Shown here: positions 8,358 through 16,597 of the stretch, piece by piece
Numbering within the stretch: the stretch's first letter is position 1
How the letters are laid out: each line of letters starts with the position of its first letter
NCBI RefSeq assembly: GCF_009930815.1
Contig: NZ_CP022222.1
Span: 3,576,501 to 3,640,500 of the forward strand
Length of the DNA: 64,000 nt
DNA from: Bradyrhizobium sp. CCBAU 051011
GTDB lineage: Bacteria > Pseudomonadota > Alphaproteobacteria > Rhizobiales > Xanthobacteraceae
Reading direction: 5' to 3'
Program-made: the position numbers and the translations under genes
Notes under the pieces: model-generated
Databases searched by the model: none
What the model saw: only the letters and a program-made list of their open reading frames with translations
What the model was told of the DNA's origin: nothing

Positions 8358-9449
8358 TTGAAGATCGCAGTGTTGGGTGGAGGAAACGGTTCGTTCGCGG
8401 CCGCCGGGGACTTCGCTTTGGCCGGTCACGAAGTCCGGCTGTGGCGTCGAGATTCGAAAGACGTCGAGGCGCATCGGGCGCAGGGCGGCACGATAACGGT
8501 CATCGACCGGTCTGGCCGCAGAGAAGTCCGTCTCGCGGCGATCACGTGTTCGATCGCGGAAGCCATCGAAGCCGCCGACCTCATCCTGTGTCCGGCGCCT
8601 GCGTTCGCCCAAGAATCTATCGCCAAACTGGCCGCGCCGCATTTGCGCGACGGCCAAGTCGTGTTTCTGCCGCCTGGGACGTTCGGTTCCTACATCTTCG
8701 CCCGCGCCACGAAAGACGCGGGCAACCGCGCGGCAATCGCAACCGCGGAGACCGGGACGTTGCCGTGGCTGGCGCGCAAGCAGGGTCCTTATACCGTCCG
8801 CATTTCCGGCAGGGGCGCACGGCTGCCGACCGGGGTATTTCCGCTGCGCCTCGCCCCGCATGCGCTCGATGTGATCGAACGCGCGTTTCCGAACGCCATC
8901 GAGCCATGCGGCGATGCGCTTTCGGGGGCGCTGATGAATGCCGGTCCGATCATCCATCCGCCGCTGATCACGATGAATGCCGGCCCGATCGAACATTTCG
9001 ACAAGTGGGACATCCATAAGGAAGGTACCCAACCGGCGATCCGCCGCGTAACGGACGCGCTCGATGCCGAACGCATCGCCATCCGCGAGGCGCTTGGTTA
9101 CAGAGCGCCGCATTTTCCGTTGGCCAACCATTACTCGAAGGATGGCGAACCCTGGATGTATGCGCGCGACGCGCACGACCAGCTCACGGATTCCGGCGAC
9201 TGGTCCGAACGCCTCATCCTCGTCGAGCATCGCTACATGCTGGAGGATTTGCGTCTCGGCTTGTCGTTCCTCGCTTCTGTAGCCGGTCTCGTTGGTGTGC
9301 AAACCCCGCTCGTGAAGGCGTTCCTCGCGATCGGTTCCGCCATCACGGGACAGGATTTCGCGGTGACGGGCCGCAGCCTGTCATCACTCGGCCTCGGCGA
9401 TCTCGACCAGACCGCATTGCAGACCCTTCTGACTGAGGGCTTCAGATGA
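8358..9449 (+). CDS. Opine (octopine/nopaline) dehydrogenase-like NAD(P)-binding protein
   Basis: A 363-residue protein with an N-terminal Rossmann motif (GGGNGSFAAAGDFALAGH) and the C-terminal alpha-helical domain of the octopine/nopaline dehydrogenase family (NAGPIIHPPLITMNAGPIEH, then KEGTQPAIRRVTDALDAERIAI). Family members reductively condense an amino acid with a keto acid, or run the reverse reaction. The start is TTG at 8358 with GGAGG about 8 bases before it. The stop overlaps the next start as ATGA. Its presence in an aromatic/CoA operon beside a RidA protein hints at an imine or N-carboxyalkyl intermediate, which is inference. Confidence 0.8.
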   Translation: MKIAVLGGGNGSFAAAGDFALAGHEVRLWRRDSKDVEAHRAQGGTITVIDRSGRREVRLAAITCSIAEAIEAADLILCPAPAFAQESIAKLAAPHLRDGQVVFLPPGTFGSYIFARATKDAGNRAAIATAETGTLPWLARKQGPYTVRISGRGARLPTGVFPLRLAPHALDVIERAFPNAIEPCGDALSGALMNAGPIIHPPLITMNAGPIEHFDKWDIHKEGTQPAIRRVTDALDAERIAIREALGYRAPHFPLANHYSKDGEPWMYARDAHDQLTDSGDWSERLILVEHRYMLEDLRLGLSFLASVAGLVGVQTPLVKAFLAIGSAITGQDFAVTGRSLSSLGLGDLDQTALQTLLTEGFR

Positions 9450-10423
9450 AACCGGTCATCGGATGTCTCGGCGCCGGACGGATGGGACGCGGCATTGCCG
9501 TCGTATTCGCGTTCGCCGGCCACAAAGTCGTCGTTATCGACTTCAAGGAACGGGAGGCGTCGGCATTTGACGCACTGGCGGCCGAAGCCAGGGCTGAGAT
9601 TCGCTCGACGCTGGAGATCCTCTCACGCATCGATCTGCTTCCGGCCGAGCTCGTGCCGACAATTGCCGAGCGCATTACGATCGTGCCTCGGCAGGAGGCG
9701 GGTGCAGCACTGCCGAGCTGCGATGTCATCTTCGAAGGAATGCCGGAAATTCTCGCGCTGAAGCAGGCGGCGCTAGTCGAGGCCTCGCGGTTGGCGGGCG
9801 AGCGCCCGATCATCGCTTCGACCACGTCGACAATATTGGTCGACGATCTCTCCGGATCGATCGAGCATCCCGGCCGCTTCCTCAATGCGCACTGGCTCAA
9901 TCCGGCCTATCTGGTGCCGCTGATCGAATTGTCACCCGGGCGGCTCACCGCGCCGGAGACGACGACGCGGATGAAGGCGCTGCTCGAGGGCATCGGCAAG
10001 GTGCCGGTCGTCTGCGCGGCGCGGCCGGGCTTCATCGTTCCCAGAATTCAGTCGCTGGCGATGAACGAAGCGGCCCGCATGGTGGAAGAGGGTGTCGCCT
10101 CGGCGGAGGATATCGACAAGGCCGTGATCTACGGCTTCGGATTCCGCTTCGCGGTGCTGGGCCTGCTTGAGTTCATCGACTGGGGCGGCGGCGATATCCT
10201 GCATCATGCCAGCCGCTATCTGGTCGAGGCGCTCGGCGACAGCCGTTACGCCGCACCTGACATCATCGCGACGAATATGCGCGATGGGCGGATCGGCATG
10301 AAGACCGGGCAGGGCTTCATGAACTATGAAGGCGTCGACTTGGCCGCCTACCGCGAGCAGCGCCTTGCGGCCTTTGCGTCGGCGCTGCGGGCCATGGGTT
10401 TGGCGCGCGAACCGGTCGCTTGA
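9446..10423 (+). CDS. 3-hydroxyacyl-CoA dehydrogenase family protein
   Basis: An NAD-dependent 3-hydroxyacyl-CoA dehydrogenase-type protein, 325 residues. The nucleotide-binding motif GAGRMGRGIAVVFAFAGH is at the N-terminus. IVDDL...HPGRFLNAHWLNPAYLVPLIEL carries the conserved active-site region with His and Asn. The C-terminal helical domain (KTGQGFMNYEG) is intact. It overlaps the preceding gene by four bases. It should oxidise a 3-hydroxyacyl-CoA, or a hydroxy acid in lambda-crystallin-like relatives, and is the last gene of the rightward operon. It converges with the ABC operon 12 bases later. Confidence 0.88.
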   Translation: MKPVIGCLGAGRMGRGIAVVFAFAGHKVVVIDFKEREASAFDALAAEARAEIRSTLEILSRIDLLPAELVPTIAERITIVPRQEAGAALPSCDVIFEGMPEILALKQAALVEASRLAGERPIIASTTSTILVDDLSGSIEHPGRFLNAHWLNPAYLVPLIELSPGRLTAPETTTRMKALLEGIGKVPVVCAARPGFIVPRIQSLAMNEAARMVEEGVASAEDIDKAVIYGFGFRFAVLGLLEFIDWGGGDILHHASRYLVEALGDSRYAAPDIIATNMRDGRIGMKTGQGFMNYEGVDLAAYREQRLAAFASALRAMGLAREPVA

Positions 10424-10435
10424 TGCGCCGTCGCT

Positions 10436-11149
10436 TCAGTGACCGCCGAGATAGGCCGCGATCAGTTTTGGGTCGTGGATCAGCGTGTCCGCCGGGCCAG
10501 ACTGGATGATCTCGCCGGTTTCCAGCACATAGCCGTAGTCCGCGGTCTCCAGCGCTGCGCGGGCGTTCTGCTCGACCAGGAGCACCGAGACGCCGAGGCT
10601 TCGCAGCGAGGCGATGGTGCGGAAGATTTCGCGGACGATCAGCGGCGCCAGCCCGAGGCTGGGTTCGTCGAGCACGAGCAGTTCCGGCTTCGCCATCAGC
10701 GCGCGGCCGAGCGCCAGCATCTGCCGCTCGCCGCCCGATAACGTGCCGGCGGCCTGCTTGCTGCGCTCCTTCAGCCGCGGGAAGCGGTCGAACACATCGT
10801 CGAGGCTTTTGCGCGTCGTCGAGCGGTCGCGCAGGCTGTAGGTGCCGAGCAGCAGATTGTCGGCCACCGACATGTCGGCAAACAGCTCGCGCTTTTCCGG
10901 CACGAGACAAAGGCCGCGCTCGACGCGGCCCTCGACGTCGATCTTCGCGAGATCGGCGCCCTGAAACACCATGCGTCCGGTCGATTTCAGCATACCAATG
11001 GCCGCCATCAGCAGGGTGGTTTTGCCGGCGCCGTTCGGGCCGATCACGGTCACGATCTGCCCTTGCTCGACGGACAGCGAGACGTTTCGCACCGCCTCGA
11101 CCTTGCCGTAGGCGACCGACACATTCTCGATCGAGAACATCTGTGTCAC
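10436..11149 (-). CDS. livF: Branched-chain amino acid type ABC transporter ATP-binding protein LivF
   Basis: The second ATPase of a Liv-type importer, 237 residues. Walker A (GPNGAGKTTLLMAAIG), the ABC signature LSGGERQMLALGRAL, Walker B LLVLDEPSLGL and the switch His in VEQNARAALE are all present. It is the last gene of a four-gene leftward operon and overlaps the upstream fused permease-ATPase gene by four bases. Liv-type systems often import aromatic acids or amides rather than leucine when found in catabolic clusters, and the surroundings favour that. Confidence 0.93.
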   Translation of the reverse strand: MTQMFSIENVSVAYGKVEAVRNVSLSVEQGQIVTVIGPNGAGKTTLLMAAIGMLKSTGRMVFQGADLAKIDVEGRVERGLCLVPEKRELFADMSVADNLLLGTYSLRDRSTTRKSLDDVFDRFPRLKERSKQAAGTLSGGERQMLALGRALMAKPELLVLDEPSLGLAPLIVREIFRTIASLRSLGVSVLLVEQNARAALETADYGYVLETGEIIQSGPADTLIHDPKLIAAYLGGH

Positions 11150-12915
11150 GCGACACCTCCGAGATAGGCTTCCTGGACCCGGGCATCGCTGCGGATCGCC
11201 GCCGGTTCGCCTTCGCAGAGCTTTGAGCCGAAATCGAGTACGACGATGCGGTCGACCAGCGACATGACGAATTCCATGTCGTGCTCGACCAAGAGGATGG
11301 TCAGGTGATCCGCGCGCAGCGACCGCAACAGCTCCGCAAGCTTCAGCTTCTCCTGGCGACGAAGGCCGGCGGCCGGCTCGTCGAGCACGAGCAGCGTCGG
11401 ATCAGCGGCAAGCGCGCGGGCGATCTCGAGCACGCGCTGATTGCCGAGCGGCAGATTGCCGGCGAGCTCGAATGGTTTGTCGCCGAGCCCGACCCGTTCG
11501 AGCTGCTGCAGCGCTTCGTAGCGGGCGCTGGCCTCTTCCGCCTGGTTCAGGCGTAAGGCGCCGGCGAGCAGGCCGGTTTTGGTCCGCGAATAGGTGCCGA
11601 GCAGCACGTTGTCGAGCAGCGTCATGCGTGGGCGCAACTTGACGTGCTGGAAGGTGCGGGAGATGCCGGCGCGGGCGATGTGGAATTGCTGGTCGTGGGT
11701 GATCGAACGGCCCGCGAACGCGATCTCGCCGCTATTCGCGCGCAGCGCGCCGGTGAGCAGGTTGAACATCGTGGTCTTGCCGGCGCCATTCGGCCCGATC
11801 AGCCCGAGGATCTCGCCGGATTTCACTTCGAAGCTGACATTGTTGACGGCGACGAGACCGCCAAATCGGCGCTGCGCTTCGCGCACTTTAAGAAGGAGCG
11901 TGCCCGGCGCCGGTTTGTCACGGAGCGGCAACGGGTCAGCCACCTGCGGGCGGGACTGCTTGAGGTCAGGCAGAAAGCCTGCGAGGAACGGGACGATGCC
12001 CTGCCGGGCACGTTGCAGGAACAGGATGAACAGCGCCGAGAAAGCCACGATCTCGAGCTGGCCGGAGGCGCCCTTGGCGATCAGCGGCAGATAGTCCTGC
12101 ACGGTGTTCTTCAGCAGCGTGACGATCGCGGCGCCAACCACGCCGCCCAGAATGCTGCCGGCGCCGCCGACCATCGCCATCATCAGATATTCGATACCCA
12201 TGCCGGCTTCGAACGGTCCGGGGCTGACGAAACGGCCGAGATGGGCGTAGAGCCATCCAGACAGCGAGCCAAGGAACGCAGCGATGACGAACGTCACCAG
12301 CTTGATCTGGAACGCGCTGATCCCGAGGCTTTCGACCAGCGTATTGCCGCCGCGAAGCGCGCGCATCGCGCGGCCGATGCGCGAGTCGAGCAGGTTGTAG
12401 CAGACGAAAAGAACCGCCACGACAATAGCCCAGATCAGGAAATAGATCTGCCGGCTCTCGACCAAGGCGATCGGGCCGATCGAGATCGGCGGAATGCCCG
12501 AGATGCCGTTATGTTGACCGAGGCCATCGATGTTGCCGAACAGGAACGCGATTGCCAATCCCCAGGCGACCGTGCTCAGCGACAGGAAGTGACCGCCCAG
12601 GCGCAGCGTCACGAAGCCCAGGATCGCCGCGATGCTGCAAGTAAGAACGACGGCCAGTGCCAGTCCGAGCCATGGCGAATAGCCGTTCACCGCCGTGACC
12701 CACGCGGTCGAGTAAGCTGCGACGCCGACAAAGGCGGCCTGGCCGAACGACACAATACCGCCAACGCCGGTCAGCAGCGCCAGCCCGATTGCCGCAAGCG
12801 CGTAGATGCCGATGTAGTTCAGCAGGGTGATGCTGAACGGATTGAGCACGAAGGGCGCCGCCACGAGGCAGGCAATCGCCGCGGCAATGATGAGACGGAT
12901 CTGCTGCAGTGTCAT
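11146..12915 (-). CDS. Fused LivM permease and LivG ATPase of a Liv-type ABC transporter
   Basis: A single 589-residue protein. Residues about 1-310 form a hydrophobic LivM-type permease with repeated membrane segments (for example IGLALLTGVGGIVSFGQAAF). After a linker, residues about 340-589 form a LivG-type ATPase with Walker A GLIGPNGAGKTTMF, the signature region LPLGNQRVLEIARAL, Walker B LLVLDEPAAGL and VEHDMEFVM. The reading frame is continuous with no internal ribosome site that I can see, so this is a real fusion rather than two genes. It overlaps livF and livH by four bases each. Confidence 0.92.
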   Translation of the reverse strand: MTLQQIRLIIAAAIACLVAAPFVLNPFSITLLNYIGIYALAAIGLALLTGVGGIVSFGQAAFVGVAAYSTAWVTAVNGYSPWLGLALAVVLTCSIAAILGFVTLRLGGHFLSLSTVAWGLAIAFLFGNIDGLGQHNGISGIPPISIGPIALVESRQIYFLIWAIVVAVLFVCYNLLDSRIGRAMRALRGGNTLVESLGISAFQIKLVTFVIAAFLGSLSGWLYAHLGRFVSPGPFEAGMGIEYLMMAMVGGAGSILGGVVGAAIVTLLKNTVQDYLPLIAKGASGQLEIVAFSALFILFLQRARQGIVPFLAGFLPDLKQSRPQVADPLPLRDKPAPGTLLLKVREAQRRFGGLVAVNNVSFEVKSGEILGLIGPNGAGKTTMFNLLTGALRANSGEIAFAGRSITHDQQFHIARAGISRTFQHVKLRPRMTLLDNVLLGTYSRTKTGLLAGALRLNQAEEASARYEALQQLERVGLGDKPFELAGNLPLGNQRVLEIARALAADPTLLVLDEPAAGLRRQEKLKLAELLRSLRADHLTILLVEHDMEFVMSLVDRIVVLDFGSKLCEGEPAAIRSDARVQEAYLGGVA

Positions 12916-13955
12916 TCCTCGACTTCCTCTTCGGAATGCTGCGAGGCGAGCGAGCGCCAGAGCAGGATGGGGATCAGCAGCGAGAAGACGATGACGTCCT
13001 TTAACGTACTGCTCTGGAATGAGGCGAAACTCTCAATAATGCCGACGCCAAATGCGCCGAGCGCCGCGCCTGGATAGCTGGCCATGCCGCCGACGATGGC
13101 GCCGACAAAGGCTTTCAGGCCGAGCAGGAATCCGGAGTCATAGAAGATCGTGTTGACCGGTGCGATCAGGATGCCGGAGACGCCGGCCATCAATGATCCC
13201 AGCAAATAGGCGATGGTTCCGGCACGCGCAGGCCTGATACCCATCAGCCGGGCGCCGGTCCGGTTCAGGGCGGTGGCGCGCAGCGCCTTGCCGATCAGCG
13301 TGAAGTCGAAGAACAGAAACAGCAGGCCGCTGAACACCAGCGCGGCAGTGAGGATCAGCACCGTCTGTCCGGAAACGTGCACGCCGGCGATCTCGATCGC
13401 CATCGACGTCAGCGGCTCGGTCCTGACGCCTTCGGGGCCGAAGAACAGCAGGCCAAGTCCGACCAGCGCGAAATGCAGTGCGACCGAGACCGTCAGCAGC
13501 AACAGAACCGAGGCGTCCGCGATCGGGCGAAACACGATCCGGTCCAAGAGCGGCGAGATCGGCATGATCAAAAGCAGCGCCAGCACGATCCGGACCGGCA
13601 TCGGGGGATTGAAGCGCATCGTCAGCCAAACGATGCCGACGACGATCAGCGGCAACACGAGATAGCCGAGCACGGCCTTCGGCACGGAGCGAAGCTCGCC
13701 GGCACGCGCCAGCGAGACGACCTCCATGACGCAGGCCATGCACGCCAGCACGACAACCAGGCCGACCGTGCCGGGAAGCTGCTTGGCATCGAGCGCCGCC
13801 AGCGTCAGTGCCGTGAAGGCGGCAATGTCGCCGAACGGAATGAAAATCACCCGCGTCACGGTGAAGATCAGCACGGTGCCGATCGCAACCAGGGCGTAGA
13901 CCGCCCCGGTCGCAATTCCATCGATCGCAAGGATCGCTGCGATGTCTGCCGTCAT
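12912..13955 (-). CDS. livH: Branched-chain amino acid type ABC transporter permease LivH
   Basis: The first permease of the Liv-type importer, 347 residues and strongly hydrophobic, starting MTADIAAILAIDGIATGAVYALVAIG. The internal motif ALRATALNRTGARLMGI is the cytoplasmic coupling loop typical of LivH. It overlaps the downstream fused gene by four bases and lies 38 bases after the substrate-binding-protein gene. It is inner-membrane and pairs with the LivM half of the fusion. Confidence 0.92.
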   Translation of the reverse strand: MTADIAAILAIDGIATGAVYALVAIGTVLIFTVTRVIFIPFGDIAAFTALTLAALDAKQLPGTVGLVVVLACMACVMEVVSLARAGELRSVPKAVLGYLVLPLIVVGIVWLTMRFNPPMPVRIVLALLLIMPISPLLDRIVFRPIADASVLLLLTVSVALHFALVGLGLLFFGPEGVRTEPLTSMAIEIAGVHVSGQTVLILTAALVFSGLLFLFFDFTLIGKALRATALNRTGARLMGIRPARAGTIAYLLGSLMAGVSGILIAPVNTIFYDSGFLLGLKAFVGAIVGGMASYPGAALGAFGVGIIESFASFQSSTLKDVIVFSLLIPILLWRSLASQHSEEEVEE

Positions 13956-13993
13956 GCCGTCGGCCGTCCTTCCGTGTTACCCGCAGGCACCGC

Positions 13994-15142
13994 TCAGGGT
14001 TGATAGGTCCAGGCGCCGTTGTTGAGGCGGACGATGACCAGGGCGCGCTCGTCCACGCCGTGATAGGCGCCGGGCTTGAAGTTGTAGACCGCGTGCACGC
14101 CCGAGAGCTCCTTGGTGTTGAGGATCTCGTCGCGCAGAGCTTTTCGGAATTCGACGGTGCCGGGTTTCGCGGTCTTCAGCGCACGCTCGGCGGCAGAGGT
14201 GAAGATCCTCCAGCCGTCGAAAGAATAGGCCGAGAAGCCGTCCGTGGTCGGGACATTGTTGGCCTTCAGGAAGGCAGCGCGGAACTCGAGCGCGAGCTTC
14301 TTGGCGAAATGGTCGTCGGGAAGCTGCTCGGCCACAATGACCGGGCCTGCCGAGACCTGAATGCCTTCAGCAGCCTTGCCGCCGACGCGCACGAAATCGG
14401 GATTGACCAGCGCGACCGTGCCGTAGGTCTTGCCCTTGAAGCCGCGTTCGCCGAGCGCAAGCAGCGGCAGCGCGCCCTGCGTGCCCGACCCGCCGATCAG
14501 CACGGCATCCGGACGCACGGCGAGAACTTTAAGGATCTGGCCCGTGACCGACGTATCGACGCGCGCATAACGCTCGTTGGTCAGTACCTTGATGCCGTCC
14601 TCGGTTTCCACCGCCTTGGCGCCGTTGTAGACGAGATCGCCCCAGGCATCAGAGAAACCGATATAGCCGATGTTCTTCATCGCATCGCGCTTCATGCGGT
14701 CGGCGACGACCTTGACCAGCAGCGAGGCGGGCTGCGGAACGGAAATGCCCCATTGGTCGGCCGGATTCGGCTGACCGATCACCGGGGAGACCGCGATCAT
14801 CGGCACCTTCAATTCGGTTGCGACCGCCAGCATCGCAATGGTCGAGGGGGCGGTGGCGGTGCCGATCAGGAGGTCGACCTTCTCTTCCTCGATGAGCTTG
14901 CGCGCATTGCGGGTTGCGGCGGAGGGATCGGAGCCGTCGTCGAGCTGGATCAGCTTGATCTTCTCGCCGTTGACCTCGTTCTTGTATTCCATCGCCGCCT
15001 GGATGCCGCGGCCATACGGGATGCCGATCGAGGAGCCGGGTCCACTAAGCGACGTCACGAATCCGATCGTGATATCGGCCTGTGCGGTCGAGGCCGCGAC
15101 CAGGCCGCCGATGAGTGCAGTCAAACTCAACATCTTGCGCAT
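13994..15142 (-). CDS. ABC transporter substrate-binding protein (Liv/urea-amide type)
   Basis: The periplasmic binding protein of the adjacent importer, 382 residues, with a Sec signal ending near STAQA (residue 22). The mature N-terminus DITIGFVTSLSGPGSSIG and IQLDDGSDPSAATRNARKLIEE match the periplasmic-binding-protein type-1 fold. It heads the operon with livH, the livM-livG fusion and livF. A strongly similar paralogue lies at 21115-22272 without its own permease. The ligand is unknown, but the context suggests an aromatic or related acid. Confidence 0.92.
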   Translation of the reverse strand: MRKMLSLTALIGGLVAASTAQADITIGFVTSLSGPGSSIGIPYGRGIQAAMEYKNEVNGEKIKLIQLDDGSDPSAATRNARKLIEEEKVDLLIGTATAPSTIAMLAVATELKVPMIAVSPVIGQPNPADQWGISVPQPASLLVKVVADRMKRDAMKNIGYIGFSDAWGDLVYNGAKAVETEDGIKVLTNERYARVDTSVTGQILKVLAVRPDAVLIGGSGTQGALPLLALGERGFKGKTYGTVALVNPDFVRVGGKAAEGIQVSAGPVIVAEQLPDDHFAKKLALEFRAAFLKANNVPTTDGFSAYSFDGWRIFTSAAERALKTAKPGTVEFRKALRDEILNTKELSGVHAVYNFKPGAYHGVDERALVIVRLNNGAWTYQP

Positions 15143-15281
15143 TGCATTCCCCTTGGTTGAAATCAGCCGCGACCTGAGCGAGATGTCAGCATGGATCGAG
15201 GTCGGACCAGCACGATCGATGCCGCGATTGTCGCCGAAAGCAAGCGTGGGCCTGGTGCCTGCATCCGGATGGAGCTACGAA

Positions 15282-16106
15282 ATGAGCGCTACAAGAACTG
15301 GTTCCAGCGTCGAGCGTCGCTTTGTTACGACACCTCTTGGGCGCATCCATGTCGCCACGGCGGGAACTGGCTTTCCCATCCTCATGCTGCATCAGACGCC
15401 GCGCTCGTGGGACGAATACCGCGATGTGCTGCCGCTGCTCGGCCGCGATTTCCGTGCGATCGCGATGGACACGCTCGGCTTCGGAGATTCCGATCGGCCT
15501 GCCGGCGAACCTTCCATCGAATTGTGGGCACAGGGGGCGTTCGCGCTGCTCGATGCGCTGGAAGTGCCGCGCGCTGCCATCGTCGGCCATCACACCGGTG
15601 CGGCGATCGCGGTGGAAATGGCCGCGTCGGGGTCTGCGCGCGTCAGCGCGCTGGTGCTCTCGGCCTGTCCTTTCGTCGATGCGGCGCGCCGGGCCAAACA
15701 TCACGCCATGCGGGTGATCGATGACGTCGAGACACGCACCGACGGCTCCCATCTCACCGAGCTCTGGGCGCGCCGGCAGCCGTTCTATCCCGCTGATGAT
15801 ACCGATCTGCTGCGGCGCTTCATGATTGACGCCCTGCGGGCCGGCGAGATGGCGGCGGAAGGCCACCGGGTGGTGAATCGCTATCGAATGGAGGACCGTC
15901 TGGGAAGCATCCAGTGTCCCACGCTGGTCATTGCTCCGACAGGCGATCCGCACGCTCATCCGGTGGCTCCAAAGGTCGCTGGAGCTATCGAGGGCAGTAT
16001 CTTGCGCGAGCTCTCAGGAGGCATGGTGCCGCTTCCCGATCAGTTGCCGGAAGCTTTTGCTGGAATAGTCCGCGACTTCGTCGCCGCCAATGCAGCCAAG
16101 ACATGA
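15282..16106 (+). CDS. Alpha/beta hydrolase fold protein with altered catalytic residues
   Basis: A 274-residue alpha/beta hydrolase. I start it at the ATG at 15282 (MSATRTGSSVERRF) with GGAG upstream; the open frame runs back further but over the divergent transporter gene. The fold markers are clear: FPILMLHQTPRSWDEYRD for the oxyanion loop, DTLGFGDSDRP, and the elbow AAIVGHHTGAAIAVEMA. The elbow has His104 where Ser, Asp or Cys is normal. The C-terminal GGH motif carrying the catalytic His reads SGGMVPLPDQLPE instead. The protein may be a non-hydrolytic member, or use other residues. It is transcribed divergently from the binding-protein gene. Confidence 0.82.
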   Translation: MSATRTGSSVERRFVTTPLGRIHVATAGTGFPILMLHQTPRSWDEYRDVLPLLGRDFRAIAMDTLGFGDSDRPAGEPSIELWAQGAFALLDALEVPRAAIVGHHTGAAIAVEMAASGSARVSALVLSACPFVDAARRAKHHAMRVIDDVETRTDGSHLTELWARRQPFYPADDTDLLRRFMIDALRAGEMAAEGHRVVNRYRMEDRLGSIQCPTLVIAPTGDPHAHPVAPKVAGAIEGSILRELSGGMVPLPDQLPEAFAGIVRDFVAANAAKT

Positions 16107-16597
16107 AACGGCGCGACCGACCGCGGCGAATGCGAACCCGCCCGTAACATTCGCTGTCCCGAGGTCGATGATCTCAGTCACGATTGAAGAGCCTTTATCA
16201 ACGCAACCATCAACGCGACGTGCGTCTGCACGGCGCCCACTCCCTGTCAATTGTTTAAAGCCTAAAGTATTTCTCGGCCACAGGTCAATACGCCAGATTC
16301 GCGCCCCGCGGAAAAAATTTGCGGCACTGCGAGTGCCCGCGAAAGCTGAATTCGCTTGTGCAAAAGGGTGAGGCGCTATCTGCCTGTCCTTTCGGCAAAC
16401 CGATCCTGTCGTGCGCAGCGTGCGCCCGTGCGCGGTTCAATTGACGCCAAAATTATTTTGTGGTTGAAATATTTCGGTCGAAGGGATGGCGTCGCTCTCC
16501 AACGCGCCTCCGCAACGACAGGCTCGTGCGTGTCGTTACCCTCGTGACCGCGAGGGGCGAGCCCCCGCACGCTCCGCCTGTGAACGGGATATCCGCT
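16107..16597. other. Intergenic region of about 490 bases
   Basis: I see no convincing gene here. The short open frames lack ribosome sites and recognisable residues. The region has lower GC around 16245-16275 and 16440-16475. It contains a dyad at 16251-16270, described separately. The upstream limit of the racemase gene is uncertain, so part of the right end may be coding. Confidence 0.6.
16251..16270. promoter_or_regulatory. Putative operator, ATACTTTA-N5-TAAAC dyad
   Basis: TTGTTTAAAGCCTAAAGTAT reads on the other strand as ATACTTTA-GGCTT-TAAACAA. The left half-site is identical to those at 24099 and 26766, while the spacer is one base longer. It lies upstream of the racemase-Ohr-thiolase operon. 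Assignment to a MarR-type protein is inferred from the repetition and the nearby marR-like gene. Confidence 0.45.

Noticed and set aside
11644..13077. A 477-codon open frame on the plus strand
   Set aside because: It is antisense to the fused livM-livG gene, is rich in Arg, Gln, Asp and Glu as expected for a shadow frame in high-GC DNA, and has no family features.
16245..16250. TTGACA on the minus strand next to the dyad at 16251
   Set aside because: It would drive transcription back into the 3' end of the hydrolase gene, where no minus-strand gene is supported, so I do not call a promoter.
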